Shown here: piece by piece, positions 1 to 5,809 of the stretch | How the letters are laid out: each line of letters starts with the position of its first letter | How positions within the stretch are numbered: position 1 is the stretch's first letter | Source: Anaerolineales bacterium | GTDB taxonomy: Bacteria; Chloroflexota; Anaerolineae; Anaerolineales; Villigracilaceae | Direction: 5' to 3' | Length of the DNA: 6,241 bases | NCBI GenBank assembly: GCA_016928525.1 | Contig: JAFGKO010000259.1 | Span: forward strand, 1 to 6,241 | Made by a program: the position numbers and the translations under genes | The notes under the pieces: model-generated | What the model was told of the DNA's origin: nothing | Database searches by the model: none | What the model saw: only the letters and a program-made list of their open reading frames with translations

Positions 1-1134
1 GTAGGTTTGGCCATCCAGTAAGCCATAGCGCATCTGCAGGATCTTTACCTCGCGCGGGGGTAGGTCAACCAGGATTTCCAGCAGCAAATCGCGCAGCATG
101 GCTGAACTCACCTCGTCGGGGGGCGCGGGGCTTTCGGTGTCCTCGACAAAATCGCCCAGGGTGCTCTCTTCTTCGTCGTCGGTGGGCATTTCTAGCGAAA
201 GGGGGCGGCGCGCGACGTCAAGCATTTGTTCAACCTTACGCACCGGGATTTCCATCTCCGCCGCCAGTTCTTCCGGTGTAGGGCCACGCCCCAACTGCTG
301 CGTCAATTGGTGCGAAATGCGCAACATCTTGTTGATTTGATCCCCCATATGGACGGGCACGCGGATGGTACGGCTTTGGTCGGCGATGGCGCGTGTGACG
401 GCCTGGCGAATCCACCAAGTAGCATACGTCGAGAATTTGTGACCCCGCTTGTAGTCAAACTTGTTGGAGGCGCGAATCAGGCCGATGTTGCCTTCCTGAA
501 TCAAGTCGAGGAAGGGCACGCCGCGCCCGATGTATTTTTTGGCGACGCTGATGACCAGGCGAGAATTGGCGCGGATCAGGTGTTCGCGCGCAGCAATGCC
601 GTCGTCAATGTGGCGTTCCAACTCCCAACGTTTTTCTTCGCTGTGGTACTTTCCATTGTTCAGCCTGAGCTGGGCCTTTTTGCCGCTCTCCATACGCATC
701 GCCAAGGAGACTTCCTCTTCGGCGGTGAGCAGGGCGACTTTGCCGATTTCCTTCAGATACAGGCCGATAGTGTCATCCACTTCGATAGCACGGTAGATGT
801 CTTCCGTCGCCTTTTCTTCCTCGTCGTCGTCTTCTTCCATTTCTATGAATCTGTCCGAGGATTTCCCGTCAGTGCCGCCGACGGTAATGCCCGATTCCAT
901 CAACGCGCCGATAATCTCATCCAGGCGATCGACATCTTCTTCTGCTTCGGGGAAAACCCGCAGAATGTCCTCATATGTAATATGGCCGCGTTCGTAGCCC
1001 AGAGCCAGCAAATATTCTTCGCCAGAGGTTTCCTCAACCAGAACGGTGATTTCCTCTTCGTTTGCTTCTTCCTCTTCTTCCGTCAGCTCTTCTTCGTCTA
1101 AGAGCGCGTCGTCCAGATCATCTTCGATAACCAA
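1..1134 (-). CDS. rpoD: RNA polymerase primary sigma factor (sigma-70, RpoD/SigA), 3' end cut by window
   Basis: This is the housekeeping sigma subunit, which directs core RNA polymerase to -10/-35 promoters. My translation gives 378 residues without a stop. Residues 40-85 resemble region 1.1 ([18 protein letters not shown]). Residues 98-110 are an acidic linker ([11 protein letters not shown]), and region 1.2 starts near 119. Region 2 covers about 183-253, with [11 protein letters not shown], the core-binding segment [15 protein letters not shown], and region 2.4 [20 protein letters not shown]. Region 3 starts at RVPVHM (258-263). Region 4.1 begins [15 protein letters not shown] (358-372), and the window ends before the region 4.2 helix-turn-helix. 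The start is TTG at 1134: a TAG lies two codons upstream in frame, GAGGA sits 9 bases upstream, and the first in-frame ATG (residue 79) would delete region 1.1. About 30 charged residues (151-180) lie between regions 1.2 and 2.1, more than in many short sigmas. It has its own promoter. Confidence 0.96.
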   Translation of the reverse strand, partial: MVIEDDLDDALLDEEELTEEEEEANEEEITVLVEETSGEEYLLALGYERGHITYEDILRVFPEAEEDVDRLDEIIGALMESGITVGGTDGKSSDRFIEMEEDDDEEEKATEDIYRAIEVDDTIGLYLKEIGKVALLTAEEEVSLAMRMESGKKAQLRLNNGKYHSEEKRWELERHIDDGIAAREHLIRANSRLVISVAKKYIGRGVPFLDLIQEGNIGLIRASNKFDYKRGHKFSTYATWWIRQAVTRAIADQSRTIRVPVHMGDQINKMLRISHQLTQQLGRGPTPEELAAEMEIPVRKVEQMLDVARRPLSLEMPTDDEEESTLGDFVEDTESPAPPDEVSSAMLRDLLLEILVDLPPREVKILQMRYGLLDGQTY

Positions 1135-1184
1135 TCTCTAAATTCCTCACCAGTCGTTGTTGAATTTTGCCAATGGATATTCTT

Positions 1185-1220
1185 TATGCTATCAGCATAT
1201 TCAAATCTGACAGCTTGTCA
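1185..1220. promoter_or_regulatory. Two palindromes over the rpoD promoter (operator-like)
   Basis: TATGCT-ATC-AGCATA (1185-1199) is a perfect dyad with 6-base arms that includes the -10 hexamer and the likely start site. TGACA-GCT-TGTCA (1208-1220) is a perfect dyad with 5-base arms that includes most of the -35 hexamer. Both have three-base centres, and the centres are 22 bases apart, close to two helical turns. The arm sequences differ, so this is not an obvious pair of sites for one protein. It could be an operator region or chance. Confidence 0.3.
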
Positions 1221-1221
1221 A
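1194..1221 (-). promoter_or_regulatory. Putative sigma-70 promoter of rpoD
   Basis: On the minus strand a perfect TTGACA (1221-1216) is followed by a 16-base spacer and TATGCT (1199-1194), a 4/6 match to the -10 consensus. Transcription would begin near 1187, leaving a leader of about 50 bases before the TTG start of rpoD. Both hexamers lie inside short palindromes, described in the next entry. The assignment rests on consensus and position only. Confidence 0.6.
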
Positions 1222-1285
1222 ATCTCATGGGCCACAGGAAAATGCCCTTGGCGCAAACGCCGTTTTACCAACCTAAAATTGCCTT

Positions 1286-1324
1286 AAAAAAGAGCACCGG
1301 TAGCAGGGCCACCGTGTGCTCTTT
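1286..1324 (-). terminator. Rho-independent terminator after the histidine kinase gene
   Basis: Read on the minus strand, AAAGAGCACACGGT pairs with ACCGGTGCTCTTT (9 bp, a one-base bulge, then 4-5 bp). The loop is GGCCCTGCT, and the 3' arm runs directly into TTTTTT (1291-1286). The T tract lies on the minus-strand side only, because the plus strand has just three T after the stem. It therefore ends transcription coming from the kinase gene and isolates rpoD. It lies about 180 bases from the kinase stop, but would have been about 60 bases away before the insertion at 1373-1482. Confidence 0.85.
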
Positions 1325-1356
1325 GCATCCTACTATAGCACAACTGACGGGTATTT

Positions 1357-1502
1357 GTCAAGTAGGAAAAAGGTAACTATTCAGGTGGGACGCACTTTTA
1401 CGTCTGAAATGACAGTAGGAAACGCAAAATCGCCGTTTTTGGCTTGAAATAAGTGCGTCCCACCTCCAGGCTGAATAGTTACGGAAAAAGTACCTATTTG
1501 AC
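1357..1502. repeat. Interrupted hairpin that served as the element's target site
   Basis: GTCAAGTAGG (1357-1366) and CCTATTTGAC (1493-1502) are complementary at 9 of 10 positions. Removing the 110-bp element and one copy of its duplication leaves these arms separated by only 8 bases (AAAAAGTA). The ancestral site was therefore a compact stem-loop beginning at the last base of the kinase stop codon. The insertion went into its loop. Confidence 0.6.
1373..1482. mobile_element. MITE-like 110-bp inverted-repeat element with 8-bp target duplication
   Basis: The element begins GTAACTATTCA (1373-1383) and ends TGAATAGTTAC (1472-1482), a perfect 11-bp terminal inverted repeat. Next inside on both sides is GGTGGGACGCACTT (1384-1397, and its complement at 1451-1464), so 25 bp match in all. 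The only difference is 7 extra bases (TCCAGGC, 1465-1471) in the right arm. The core (1398-1450, 53 bases) is AT-rich and noncoding. GGAAAAAG occurs immediately outside both ends (1365-1372 and 1483-1490) and cannot be extended in either direction, as expected of a target duplication. IS66-family elements are known for GTAA ends and 8-bp duplications, so mobilisation by an IS66-type transposase is the best inference. There is no transposase here. Confidence 0.85.
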
Positions 1503-2551
1503 TATTCGATTGGCTCTGCCGGTAACGAGAAATTTACGCGCAGTCCTTGTCCGGGAGTGCTGTTGAAGAAGATTTTTCCGCCGAGCATCTCGATGCGCTC
1601 GCGGTGGGTAGGAAGGTTGAGGCGCGCGGCATCTGGGGTGGTCAGAGCCTCGTCGAGTTCGAAGCCGCTGCCGTTGTCTTCGATGGTCACCGCGACCTGC
1701 GTGTCGCTAATATCCATCGTCACATTAATGTTGCTGGCTCGTCCTTGCTCGCGTCCCAGATGGATCAGGGCTTGCATGACGCGGAAAATCGTGACTTCCT
1801 TATGTGCTGCAAGTCGCCGGTCTTTGCCGGTGATGTGCAAACTCAGGCCAGTGTAGCCGCTCTCTTTGGTGCCCTCGACGTAACGGCGCATGGTGGGCGC
1901 TAAACCCAGGTCATCCAGCATCATTGGGCGCAAGTCAAAGATGAAGCCTTTTACGGACTTGAAAGCATTGACGACGTTCTTCTTTAACTCGGACAACTCA
2001 TCTTTTGCCCGCGCGGGATCCCTATCGAAGAGCCGCTCGCAGATTTCAGCCTGGAGCACGAGATTGGTGAGTGCTTGCGCCGGGCCATCGTGCATCTGAC
2101 GGGAGAGGCGCAGGCGTTCTTGCTCCTGAGCTTCGATGATGCTGATGACCATAGCTTGCGGCGCGGAGGGCTGGTCAGGGCCGGCGCTTTCAGCGACGTT
2201 GAGTTCTTCAGGGGCGGTATGTTCCAGGATGATTTGATAAAGTTCTGCCAGGCGGGTAAGGTTTTTCTGATCGCTTTGCAGTTTTTCTAACTGCCCGCGC
2301 ATCGTGAAGAGCCGGCGCTGGTTTTCGATTAACGAGTCGTAAGCTGATTTGATGTCCTCTCTGGGAGCAGTGTCGAACGAGGCTTCGATCTGCCGCGCAC
2401 GGCCAACCGCGCGGGAGTTCGTCTGCATAAATCGATCTACTTCCACGGACGTTTGCTGGATCAGCATATCCACTTCTTTTAACTCTTTCTTGGTCTGTTC
2501 GTTGCCGCGATGGCAAGTCTCGGTAAACTGTTCCCAGGTGTTTTTGGTCAT
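1502..2551 (-). CDS. DegS-like soluble sensor histidine kinase (NarL-type, HisKA_3 family)
   Basis: This 349-residue protein has no membrane segment and resembles DegS of Bacillus (about 385 residues) in plan. An N-terminal region (about 15-110), rich in charged and coiled-coil-like heptads, should be the sensor. It is followed by a Pro/Ala-rich hinge (115-132). The dimerisation and phosphoacceptor motif is QERLRLSRQMHDGPAQAL, with the expected phospho-His at 154, and the family's DLRPMMLDDLGL follows at 206-217. The C-terminal ATPase fold keeps the DNGSGF box (292-297) and HRERIEMLGGKIFF (316-329). The N-box is degenerate: VMQALIHLGREQ stands where the family has roughly LVQEALTNVLKH, losing the Glu and the metal-binding Asn. 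The start ATG overlaps the regulator's TGA (ATGA), so the two are translationally coupled. The expected reaction is phosphotransfer to the adjacent regulator, with the reservation about the N-box. Confidence 0.92.
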   Translation of the reverse strand: MTKNTWEQFTETCHRGNEQTKKELKEVDMLIQQTSVEVDRFMQTNSRAVGRARQIEASFDTAPREDIKSAYDSLIENQRRLFTMRGQLEKLQSDQKNLTRLAELYQIILEHTAPEELNVAESAGPDQPSAPQAMVISIIEAQEQERLRLSRQMHDGPAQALTNLVLQAEICERLFDRDPARAKDELSELKKNVVNAFKSVKGFIFDLRPMMLDDLGLAPTMRRYVEGTKESGYTGLSLHITGKDRRLAAHKEVTIFRVMQALIHLGREQGRASNINVTMDISDTQVAVTIEDNGSGFELDEALTTPDAARLNLPTHRERIEMLGGKIFFNSTPGQGLRVNFSLPAEPIE

Positions 2552-3294
2552 TCTCTCTCTCCGTGACTATATGGCGATGCTGTTGATGGTTCTTCCTCGC
2601 GTGGCAGGCGCACCCAGCCATGCCGCAACGCGTAGATCGCAGCCTGAGTGCGGTCGGCCAGGTTAAGTTTGGCTAGAATAGAGGTAACGTGGTTTTTGAC
2701 GGTTTGTTGGCTGATGTTCAACCGGAAGGCAATTTCTTTGTTGCTCAATCCCTCGATAATAAGCTCCAGGATCTCCATCTCGCGGTCTGTGAGCGGTGAA
2801 AAGGTGACATCCTCGGGCTTGAGTCCGTAACGGCGGTAGCGCTCCAACAGCCACTGCTCGGCCTGGCTCGGTGTCATGCGTTTGTCGGCGATCATGTAGT
2901 ACCCTTGAGATACTATCCGCACGGTATTGAGCAAATGGTTTGGCTCTATATCTTTGGCAAAGTAGGCCGAGGCCCCGATGCGGATCGCGCGGTAAATTTG
3001 TTCTTCGTCGTCGTAAGCCGTGAGGATGATGACGTTGATGTCGGGGCATTGGCTTTTGAGTTTCTGCGTGACCTGTAATCCGTTCATGGTAGGCAGGTTC
3101 ACGTCCATCAGCACAACGTCTGGTCGCACGTGCTGCAGCAGTTCGAGCGCCTCCTGTCCATCACCGCTTTCCGCGATTACCTCGATGTCGTCTTCTGTGT
3201 TCAGAACATCGCGCACACCCTGGCGAAAGAAGGGATGATCGTCGACGACAACAACTTTTATCGGGTTGGCCTGGCTTGCCGGTTGTTTTGACAT
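2548..3294 (-). CDS. NarL/FixJ-family response regulator (DegU-like)
   Basis: This is a DNA-binding response regulator. I start it at ATG 3294 (248 residues): AAGGA lies 8 bases upstream of this ATG but only 2 bases from the ATG at 3300. The receiver domain (about 12-130) has the acidic pair D18/D19, phospho-Asp D64 in VLMDVNLP, T92 in ILTAYD, and K114 in YFAKDIEP, so it looks fully competent. A linker with a charged stretch (EQWLLERYRRYGLKPED) leads to a LuxR-type helix-turn-helix (about 167-226), with LTDREMEILELIIEGLSNKE and NISQQTVKNHVTSILAKL. The receiver-plus-LuxR arrangement is that of DegU/NarL. A hydrophilic tail of about 20 residues follows. The next gene is its probable cognate kinase, overlapping by four bases. 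Target genes cannot be deduced. Confidence 0.95.
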   Translation of the reverse strand: MSKQPASQANPIKVVVVDDHPFFRQGVRDVLNTEDDIEVIAESGDGQEALELLQHVRPDVVLMDVNLPTMNGLQVTQKLKSQCPDINVIILTAYDDEEQIYRAIRIGASAYFAKDIEPNHLLNTVRIVSQGYYMIADKRMTPSQAEQWLLERYRRYGLKPEDVTFSPLTDREMEILELIIEGLSNKEIAFRLNISQQTVKNHVTSILAKLNLADRTQAAIYALRHGWVRLPREEEPSTASPYSHGERE

Positions 3295-3319
3295 AAGCAT
3301 AATCCTTTTCTACATTTTC

Positions 3320-3328
3320 AGTATACCA
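3320..3328 (-). promoter_or_regulatory. Extended -10 promoter candidate for the regulator-kinase pair
   Basis: The minus strand reads TGGTATACT (3328-3320), an extended -10 (TGn followed by a 5/6 TATAAT match). No good -35 is seen at 16-18 bases. It lies in the 62-base gap between the oxidoreductase stop and the regulator start, about 25 bases from the chosen ATG. No terminator is visible in this gap, so readthrough from the oxidoreductase gene is also possible. Confidence 0.5.
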
Positions 3329-3356
3329 TAGCCAATAGATTTTGGAACTGCGCAGG

Positions 3357-4505
3357 TTAGGCCGGCGCGAAACGATCCAGCGCCAAAGGACCGATCTTTT
3401 CGTTGTGCAGCAGCGCGCCGACCAGGCGATCTACGGCGACGCCGACCCAGCTCCATCCGCAGGGGCCCAGTCCATTGACGATGTACACATTCGGCATGTC
3501 TGGCGCTTGTCCCACCACTGGCAGCCCATCGGCGCTCCGCGCCGCCCACCAGGAGTGGCGGGCGAGAACGAAGGCATTAGGGCAGAGTTGCTGCGCGATG
3601 GCGGCTAACATAGGGAGGGTGTCTTCGTCGGTATCGCTCCAACCGACCATGCGCCAGCTCATTTCGCGGGCCTGGATGATGACTTGCCCACGGTTAATGA
3701 CTAATGGCGTGGGTAGCGCCGTTTCGCTGCGCAAGTCGATGGTGTGCATCGCCAAGGGGCTGATGATGTTGACAAGGCCCGGGTGCAAACGTACTGCGTG
3801 CGCACCGTTGGCGAGGATGACGTTTTGGGTATGGAGATAGTGCTTGCGCGCCCAAATGGTATAAGTTGGCTTGCCAGTTGTCTCTGCGGTCCTTGTCGCA
3901 CTCTCGTTCGCTGGGCGAATTGCCTGCACCTCGGTCTCATACTCAATGGTGATGTTGGCATGGTCGAGCAGTGCGGTGGTCAACGCTGCCGGATCGAAGG
4001 CCAAGTCTTCGGCAGTGCGCAGACCGATCTGATAGCCGTGGTCGGTCAGGTTGGCGGAGCTAATCCCTTTGGCTTTGCCGATCTCGTCGGTGGACCCAAT
4101 TTGATCGTCAATTTCAGCGGCGTACAGGTCTTGTCGCAGCAGAGTCGCGGATTCTTGCAACAGAGCAACCTCGGCGGCATCGGCAGCGAGGCGCAGGCTG
4201 CCAACCGGTATGGGTTGCTGGTGAACTTTTTGGAGCACCGCGGTCAGCAGATCGAGGTTCCGCCGGGTAAGTTCCCAAATCCGGCGTCCTACGTCGACAC
4301 CCAGGCGCGTCTGTAGGGCGGCATAAGGCTCTGGTGTACCAAGAAGCGCTACTTCCACACTTTTTGCCGCTGCGTCGCCCGGGGCGCTCTTGGCTTCCAG
4401 GACAACGACGTTCTGTGAGGCTTCGGCGAGGTGGTGAGCGACGAGGGCGCCGGTAAGGCCTGCGCCGACGACGACAGTATCGTAAGTATCTGATGGTGTT
4501 GACAT
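3357..4505 (-). CDS. FAD-dependent oxidoreductase, DAO (D-amino-acid oxidase/glycine oxidase) family
   Basis: This 382-residue enzyme probably oxidises a C-N bond of an amino acid or amine using FAD. The N-terminal Rossmann motif is VVVGAGLTG (GAGLTG at 14-19), with the ribose-binding Glu at 37 (VVLEAK). AFDPAALTTALL (169-180) is the substrate-domain motif common in DAO proteins. The C-terminus has the FAD-closing motif SADGLPVVGQ (324-333) and NGLGPCGWSW (344-353), after HSWWAARS. No signal peptide or membrane segment is seen, so it should be cytoplasmic. Length is normal for the family. I start at ATG 4505 because AAGGAGG lies just upstream. A GTG start at 4520 would place that ribosome-binding sequence inside the gene. 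It follows the surface protein gene by 28 bases on the same strand, so co-transcription is likely. The substrate cannot be named from sequence: glycine oxidase, sarcosine oxidase and D-amino acid dehydrogenase all share these motifs. Confidence 0.88.
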   Translation of the reverse strand: MSTPSDTYDTVVVGAGLTGALVAHHLAEASQNVVVLEAKSAPGDAAAKSVEVALLGTPEPYAALQTRLGVDVGRRIWELTRRNLDLLTAVLQKVHQQPIPVGSLRLAADAAEVALLQESATLLRQDLYAAEIDDQIGSTDEIGKAKGISSANLTDHGYQIGLRTAEDLAFDPAALTTALLDHANITIEYETEVQAIRPANESATRTAETTGKPTYTIWARKHYLHTQNVILANGAHAVRLHPGLVNIISPLAMHTIDLRSETALPTPLVINRGQVIIQAREMSWRMVGWSDTDEDTLPMLAAIAQQLCPNAFVLARHSWWAARSADGLPVVGQAPDMPNVYIVNGLGPCGWSWVGVAVDRLVGALLHNEKIGPLALDRFAPA

Positions 4506-4533
4506 GCTCCTCCTTTTCACTGTAATAGGCTGA

Positions 4534-5475
4534 CTAACGCGGCGGTGTAGCTATCAGTTGGGCCTGATCAAAGAAAGCGGCGTTGTTGATGTGGGGGTAT
4601 GCAGGTTCGGCATAAAAGCAGATCGTCACTTGGCCTGGCATTTCAGCTTCTTCTTCCGGTTCCACTGGCGTTGGCGCTTCCCGTTCCCGTGGGTCCAGGG
4701 TGGCGGTCTGGGTAGGCGTGTTCTGATGCTCCGGAGCCGCGACGACTACCCTGGGCGACGTCAATGTGACGATGCCATCATCCTGGTTGATATGTAATGC
4801 CTCGCCCCAGAGGATGTTATCGCAGTGCGGCTGCCCGGTGGGATCAATGCCGGCTTTGACGATCAGCCGGTCCAGTGATGAGAAGGCATTAGCCTTGATG
4901 CTAAATTGCACGGTGCTGCCGATGGTCACCGTCACGGTTTGGTAGATCCATGTGCGGAATCTGAGCCATCGAATGGTTTCCACTTTGAGGGTGGAGCCGT
5001 TGATCCGACGCAGCGAATCATCGGCGGCGGTAAAGAGCGGTTCGGCGAAAGAGTTTTGGGGATCGGCTTCTCCACTTTTGTAATTCACGTAAGCATACCA
5101 GCTCCAGCCAGAAATGCGGTTAGGCAAGATGTAGTCGAAGTCTGCGTTGTCGAGCGGGATCGGCCCCGCCGTGAGCAACGGCTTAGGCGTGGCCGTGGGC
5201 GTGGGCGTGGGCGTGTGGGTAGGGAAGGGCGTGGCCGTGGGCGTAGCAGTGTTGGTGGCACGCGGCGGCAATGTCGGGCGCGCGGTTGTTTCTACCGTGG
5301 GTGTCCACTTGGGAATCTCAACACTTATGGTTGGGGTGGGCATAGAGGTGATTGGGGTGGGTAGTGGCGCGCGTAGCGAACTGATGACGATGCTGCCCAG
5401 CCCTGCAATCACACTCAGGTCCAGAACCGCCAAGATGATTAAGATTGCCTTTTGTCCCCGACTTAGTGTTTTCAT
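4534..5475 (-). CDS. Membrane-anchored surface protein with Thr/Pro-rich linker and jelly-roll-like domain
   Basis: The protein has 313 residues of unknown function. A short basic N-terminus (MKTLSRGQK) precedes one hydrophobic helix (about 10-33). There is no lipobox Cys, so this is a signal anchor rather than a lipoprotein signal. Residues 36-105 are a Pro/Thr linker ending in alternating T-P and T-A-T-P units, typical of extracellular spacers in Chloroflexota. Residues 106-310 look like a beta-sandwich. W170-W176 with VTVTIGSTVQFSIKANAF, then AGIDPTGQPHCDNILWGEAL and a closing NNAAFFDQAQLIA, recall carbohydrate-binding-module-like domains in which such strands are followed by 'FDDA'. A second P/T/E-rich stretch (about 249-281) interrupts this domain. 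Two Cys (218, 286) could form a disulfide outside the cell. AAAGGG lies 5 bases before ATG 5475. Ligand binding is only an inference. Confidence 0.85.
   Translation of the reverse strand: MKTLSRGQKAILIILAVLDLSVIAGLGSIVISSLRAPLPTPITSMPTPTISVEIPKWTPTVETTARPTLPPRATNTATPTATPFPTHTPTPTPTATPKPLLTAGPIPLDNADFDYILPNRISGWSWYAYVNYKSGEADPQNSFAEPLFTAADDSLRRINGSTLKVETIRWLRFRTWIYQTVTVTIGSTVQFSIKANAFSSLDRLIVKAGIDPTGQPHCDNILWGEALHINQDDGIVTLTSPRVVVAAPEHQNTPTQTATLDPREREAPTPVEPEEEAEMPGQVTICFYAEPAYPHINNAAFFDQAQLIATPPR
5186..5246 (-). repeat. GTGGGC-type hexamer repeat encoding the T-P linker
   Basis: On the plus strand the core shows runs of GTGGGC and close variants (GTGGCC, GTGTGG). On the coding strand these read as alternating Thr, Pro and Ala codons. 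The run encodes residues of roughly 77-97 of the surface protein. Such short in-frame repeats can expand or contract by slippage without breaking the frame, since six bases are two codons. Confidence 0.75.
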
Positions 5476-5521
5476 AAATACCCTTTCTTCACCCTGGTGT
5501 GGTGTATACTTAGCTACCTTA

Positions 5522-5550
5522 ATGATACTCCAACGTTAGCTTCATGACAA
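5522..5550 (-). promoter_or_regulatory. Sigma-70 promoter of the surface protein gene
   Basis: On the minus strand TTGTCA (5550-5545, 5/6 match) is followed by exactly 17 bases and TATCAT (5527-5522, 5/6 match). The predicted start site near 5515 leaves a leader of about 40 bases before the ATG at 5475. This is the best-formed promoter in the window by spacing. It should drive the surface protein and the oxidoreductase, and perhaps the regulator pair downstream. Confidence 0.65.
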
Positions 5551-5551
5551 G

Positions 5552-5589
5552 CGCCCGTTTTGAGCAGGTGCGTTGCAAAATGGGGGCGA
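5552..5589. other. Imperfect stem-loop upstream of the surface protein promoter
   Basis: CGCCC and TTTTG (5553-5563) face CAAAA and GGGCG (5576-5588), forming two 5-bp helices separated by a small asymmetric internal loop, with a 13-base apical loop. No T tract follows on either strand, so it is not an obvious terminator. It directly abuts the -35 of the minus-strand promoter and the GC-rich structured segment to its right. Its function is unknown. Confidence 0.3.
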
Positions 5590-5614
5590 TTGATTAGAGA
5601 CAGCGCCTGGGAAA

Positions 5615-5690
5615 CGCTCGGGCCGGTCTCCAGATCGCGCCCGCCCAGCGCCTAACCCTGCAGTGGCGCGGTCAGAGATCGGCCACAGCG
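5615..5690. other. Long GC-rich imperfect hairpin, possible structured RNA or repeat
   Basis: Three helices stack in register. CGCT (5615-5618) pairs with AGCG (5687-5690). GGCCGGTCTC (5621-5630) pairs with GAGATCGGCC (5675-5684), 10 bp with one G-U. GATCGCGCC (5633-5641) pairs with GGCGCGGTC (5665-5673), 9 bp with one G-U. Internal loops are 2x2 and 2x1, and the apical loop is 23 bases. A competing fold exists: GCGCCTGGG (5603-5611) with CCCAGCGC (5644-5651), enclosing CGGGC/GCCCG. No T tract follows on either strand. It does not resemble tRNA, SRP RNA or a riboswitch that I recognise. It may be a small RNA, a leader structure, or an interspersed repeat. Confidence 0.45.
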
Positions 5691-5749
5691 GGGGTTGTGC
5701 CCCGAAATTGAAATATACCCGCCCTGGAACGTGTGTCTACCACAATTTG

Positions 5750-5758
5750 TGCTATACT
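5750..5758 (+). promoter_or_regulatory. Weak extended -10 candidate, plus strand
   Basis: TGCTATACT is a TGn-extended -10 with a 5/6 match to TATAAT. No recognisable -35 lies at the right distance. It points toward the ABC transporter gene but is 235 bases from its start, so it is a second choice to the TATAAT at 5832. Confidence 0.25.
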
Positions 5759-5793
5759 TAAGAATATTGCCGGGGCCGACGATACTTTCAGCT

Positions 5794-5809
5794 TGTCAAA
5801 GGATTGACA
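5794..5809. promoter_or_regulatory. TGTCAA-AGGA-TTGACA inverted repeat upstream of the ABC gene
   Basis: Perfect 6-base arms flank a 4-base spacer, ending directly against the candidate -35 of the ABC transporter promoter. The position suits an activator or repressor site. The arm TGTCA also occurs in the dyad over the rpoD -35 region (1208-1220), with different spacing. No binding protein can be named. Confidence 0.3.

Noticed and set aside
226..1101. Long 291-residue open frame on the plus strand opposite rpoD
   Set aside because: The minus strand encodes an unmistakable sigma-70 protein in the same stretch. The plus-strand product is Phe/Val-rich with no recognisable domain and no ribosome-binding site, as expected for an antisense shadow of Glu/Lys-rich codons.
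3744..4316. 190-residue plus-strand frame opposite the oxidoreductase
   Set aside because: It lies entirely within the well-supported DAO-family gene, has no family motif, and fits a shadow frame.
4506..4520. Upstream GTG start for the oxidoreductase (five extra residues)
   Set aside because: The AAGGAGG that should serve as its ribosome-binding site lies inside this extension, just before ATG 4505.
5689..5704. CGGGG/CCCCG mini-hairpin as a terminator
   Set aside because: The stem is only 5 bp with no T tract on either strand.
1211..5800. 12-base match CAGCTTGTCAAA at 1211-1222 and 5789-5800
   Set aside because: One or two 12-base repeats are expected by chance in a window of this size, and the surrounding sequence does not match, so it is not evidence of a shared site.
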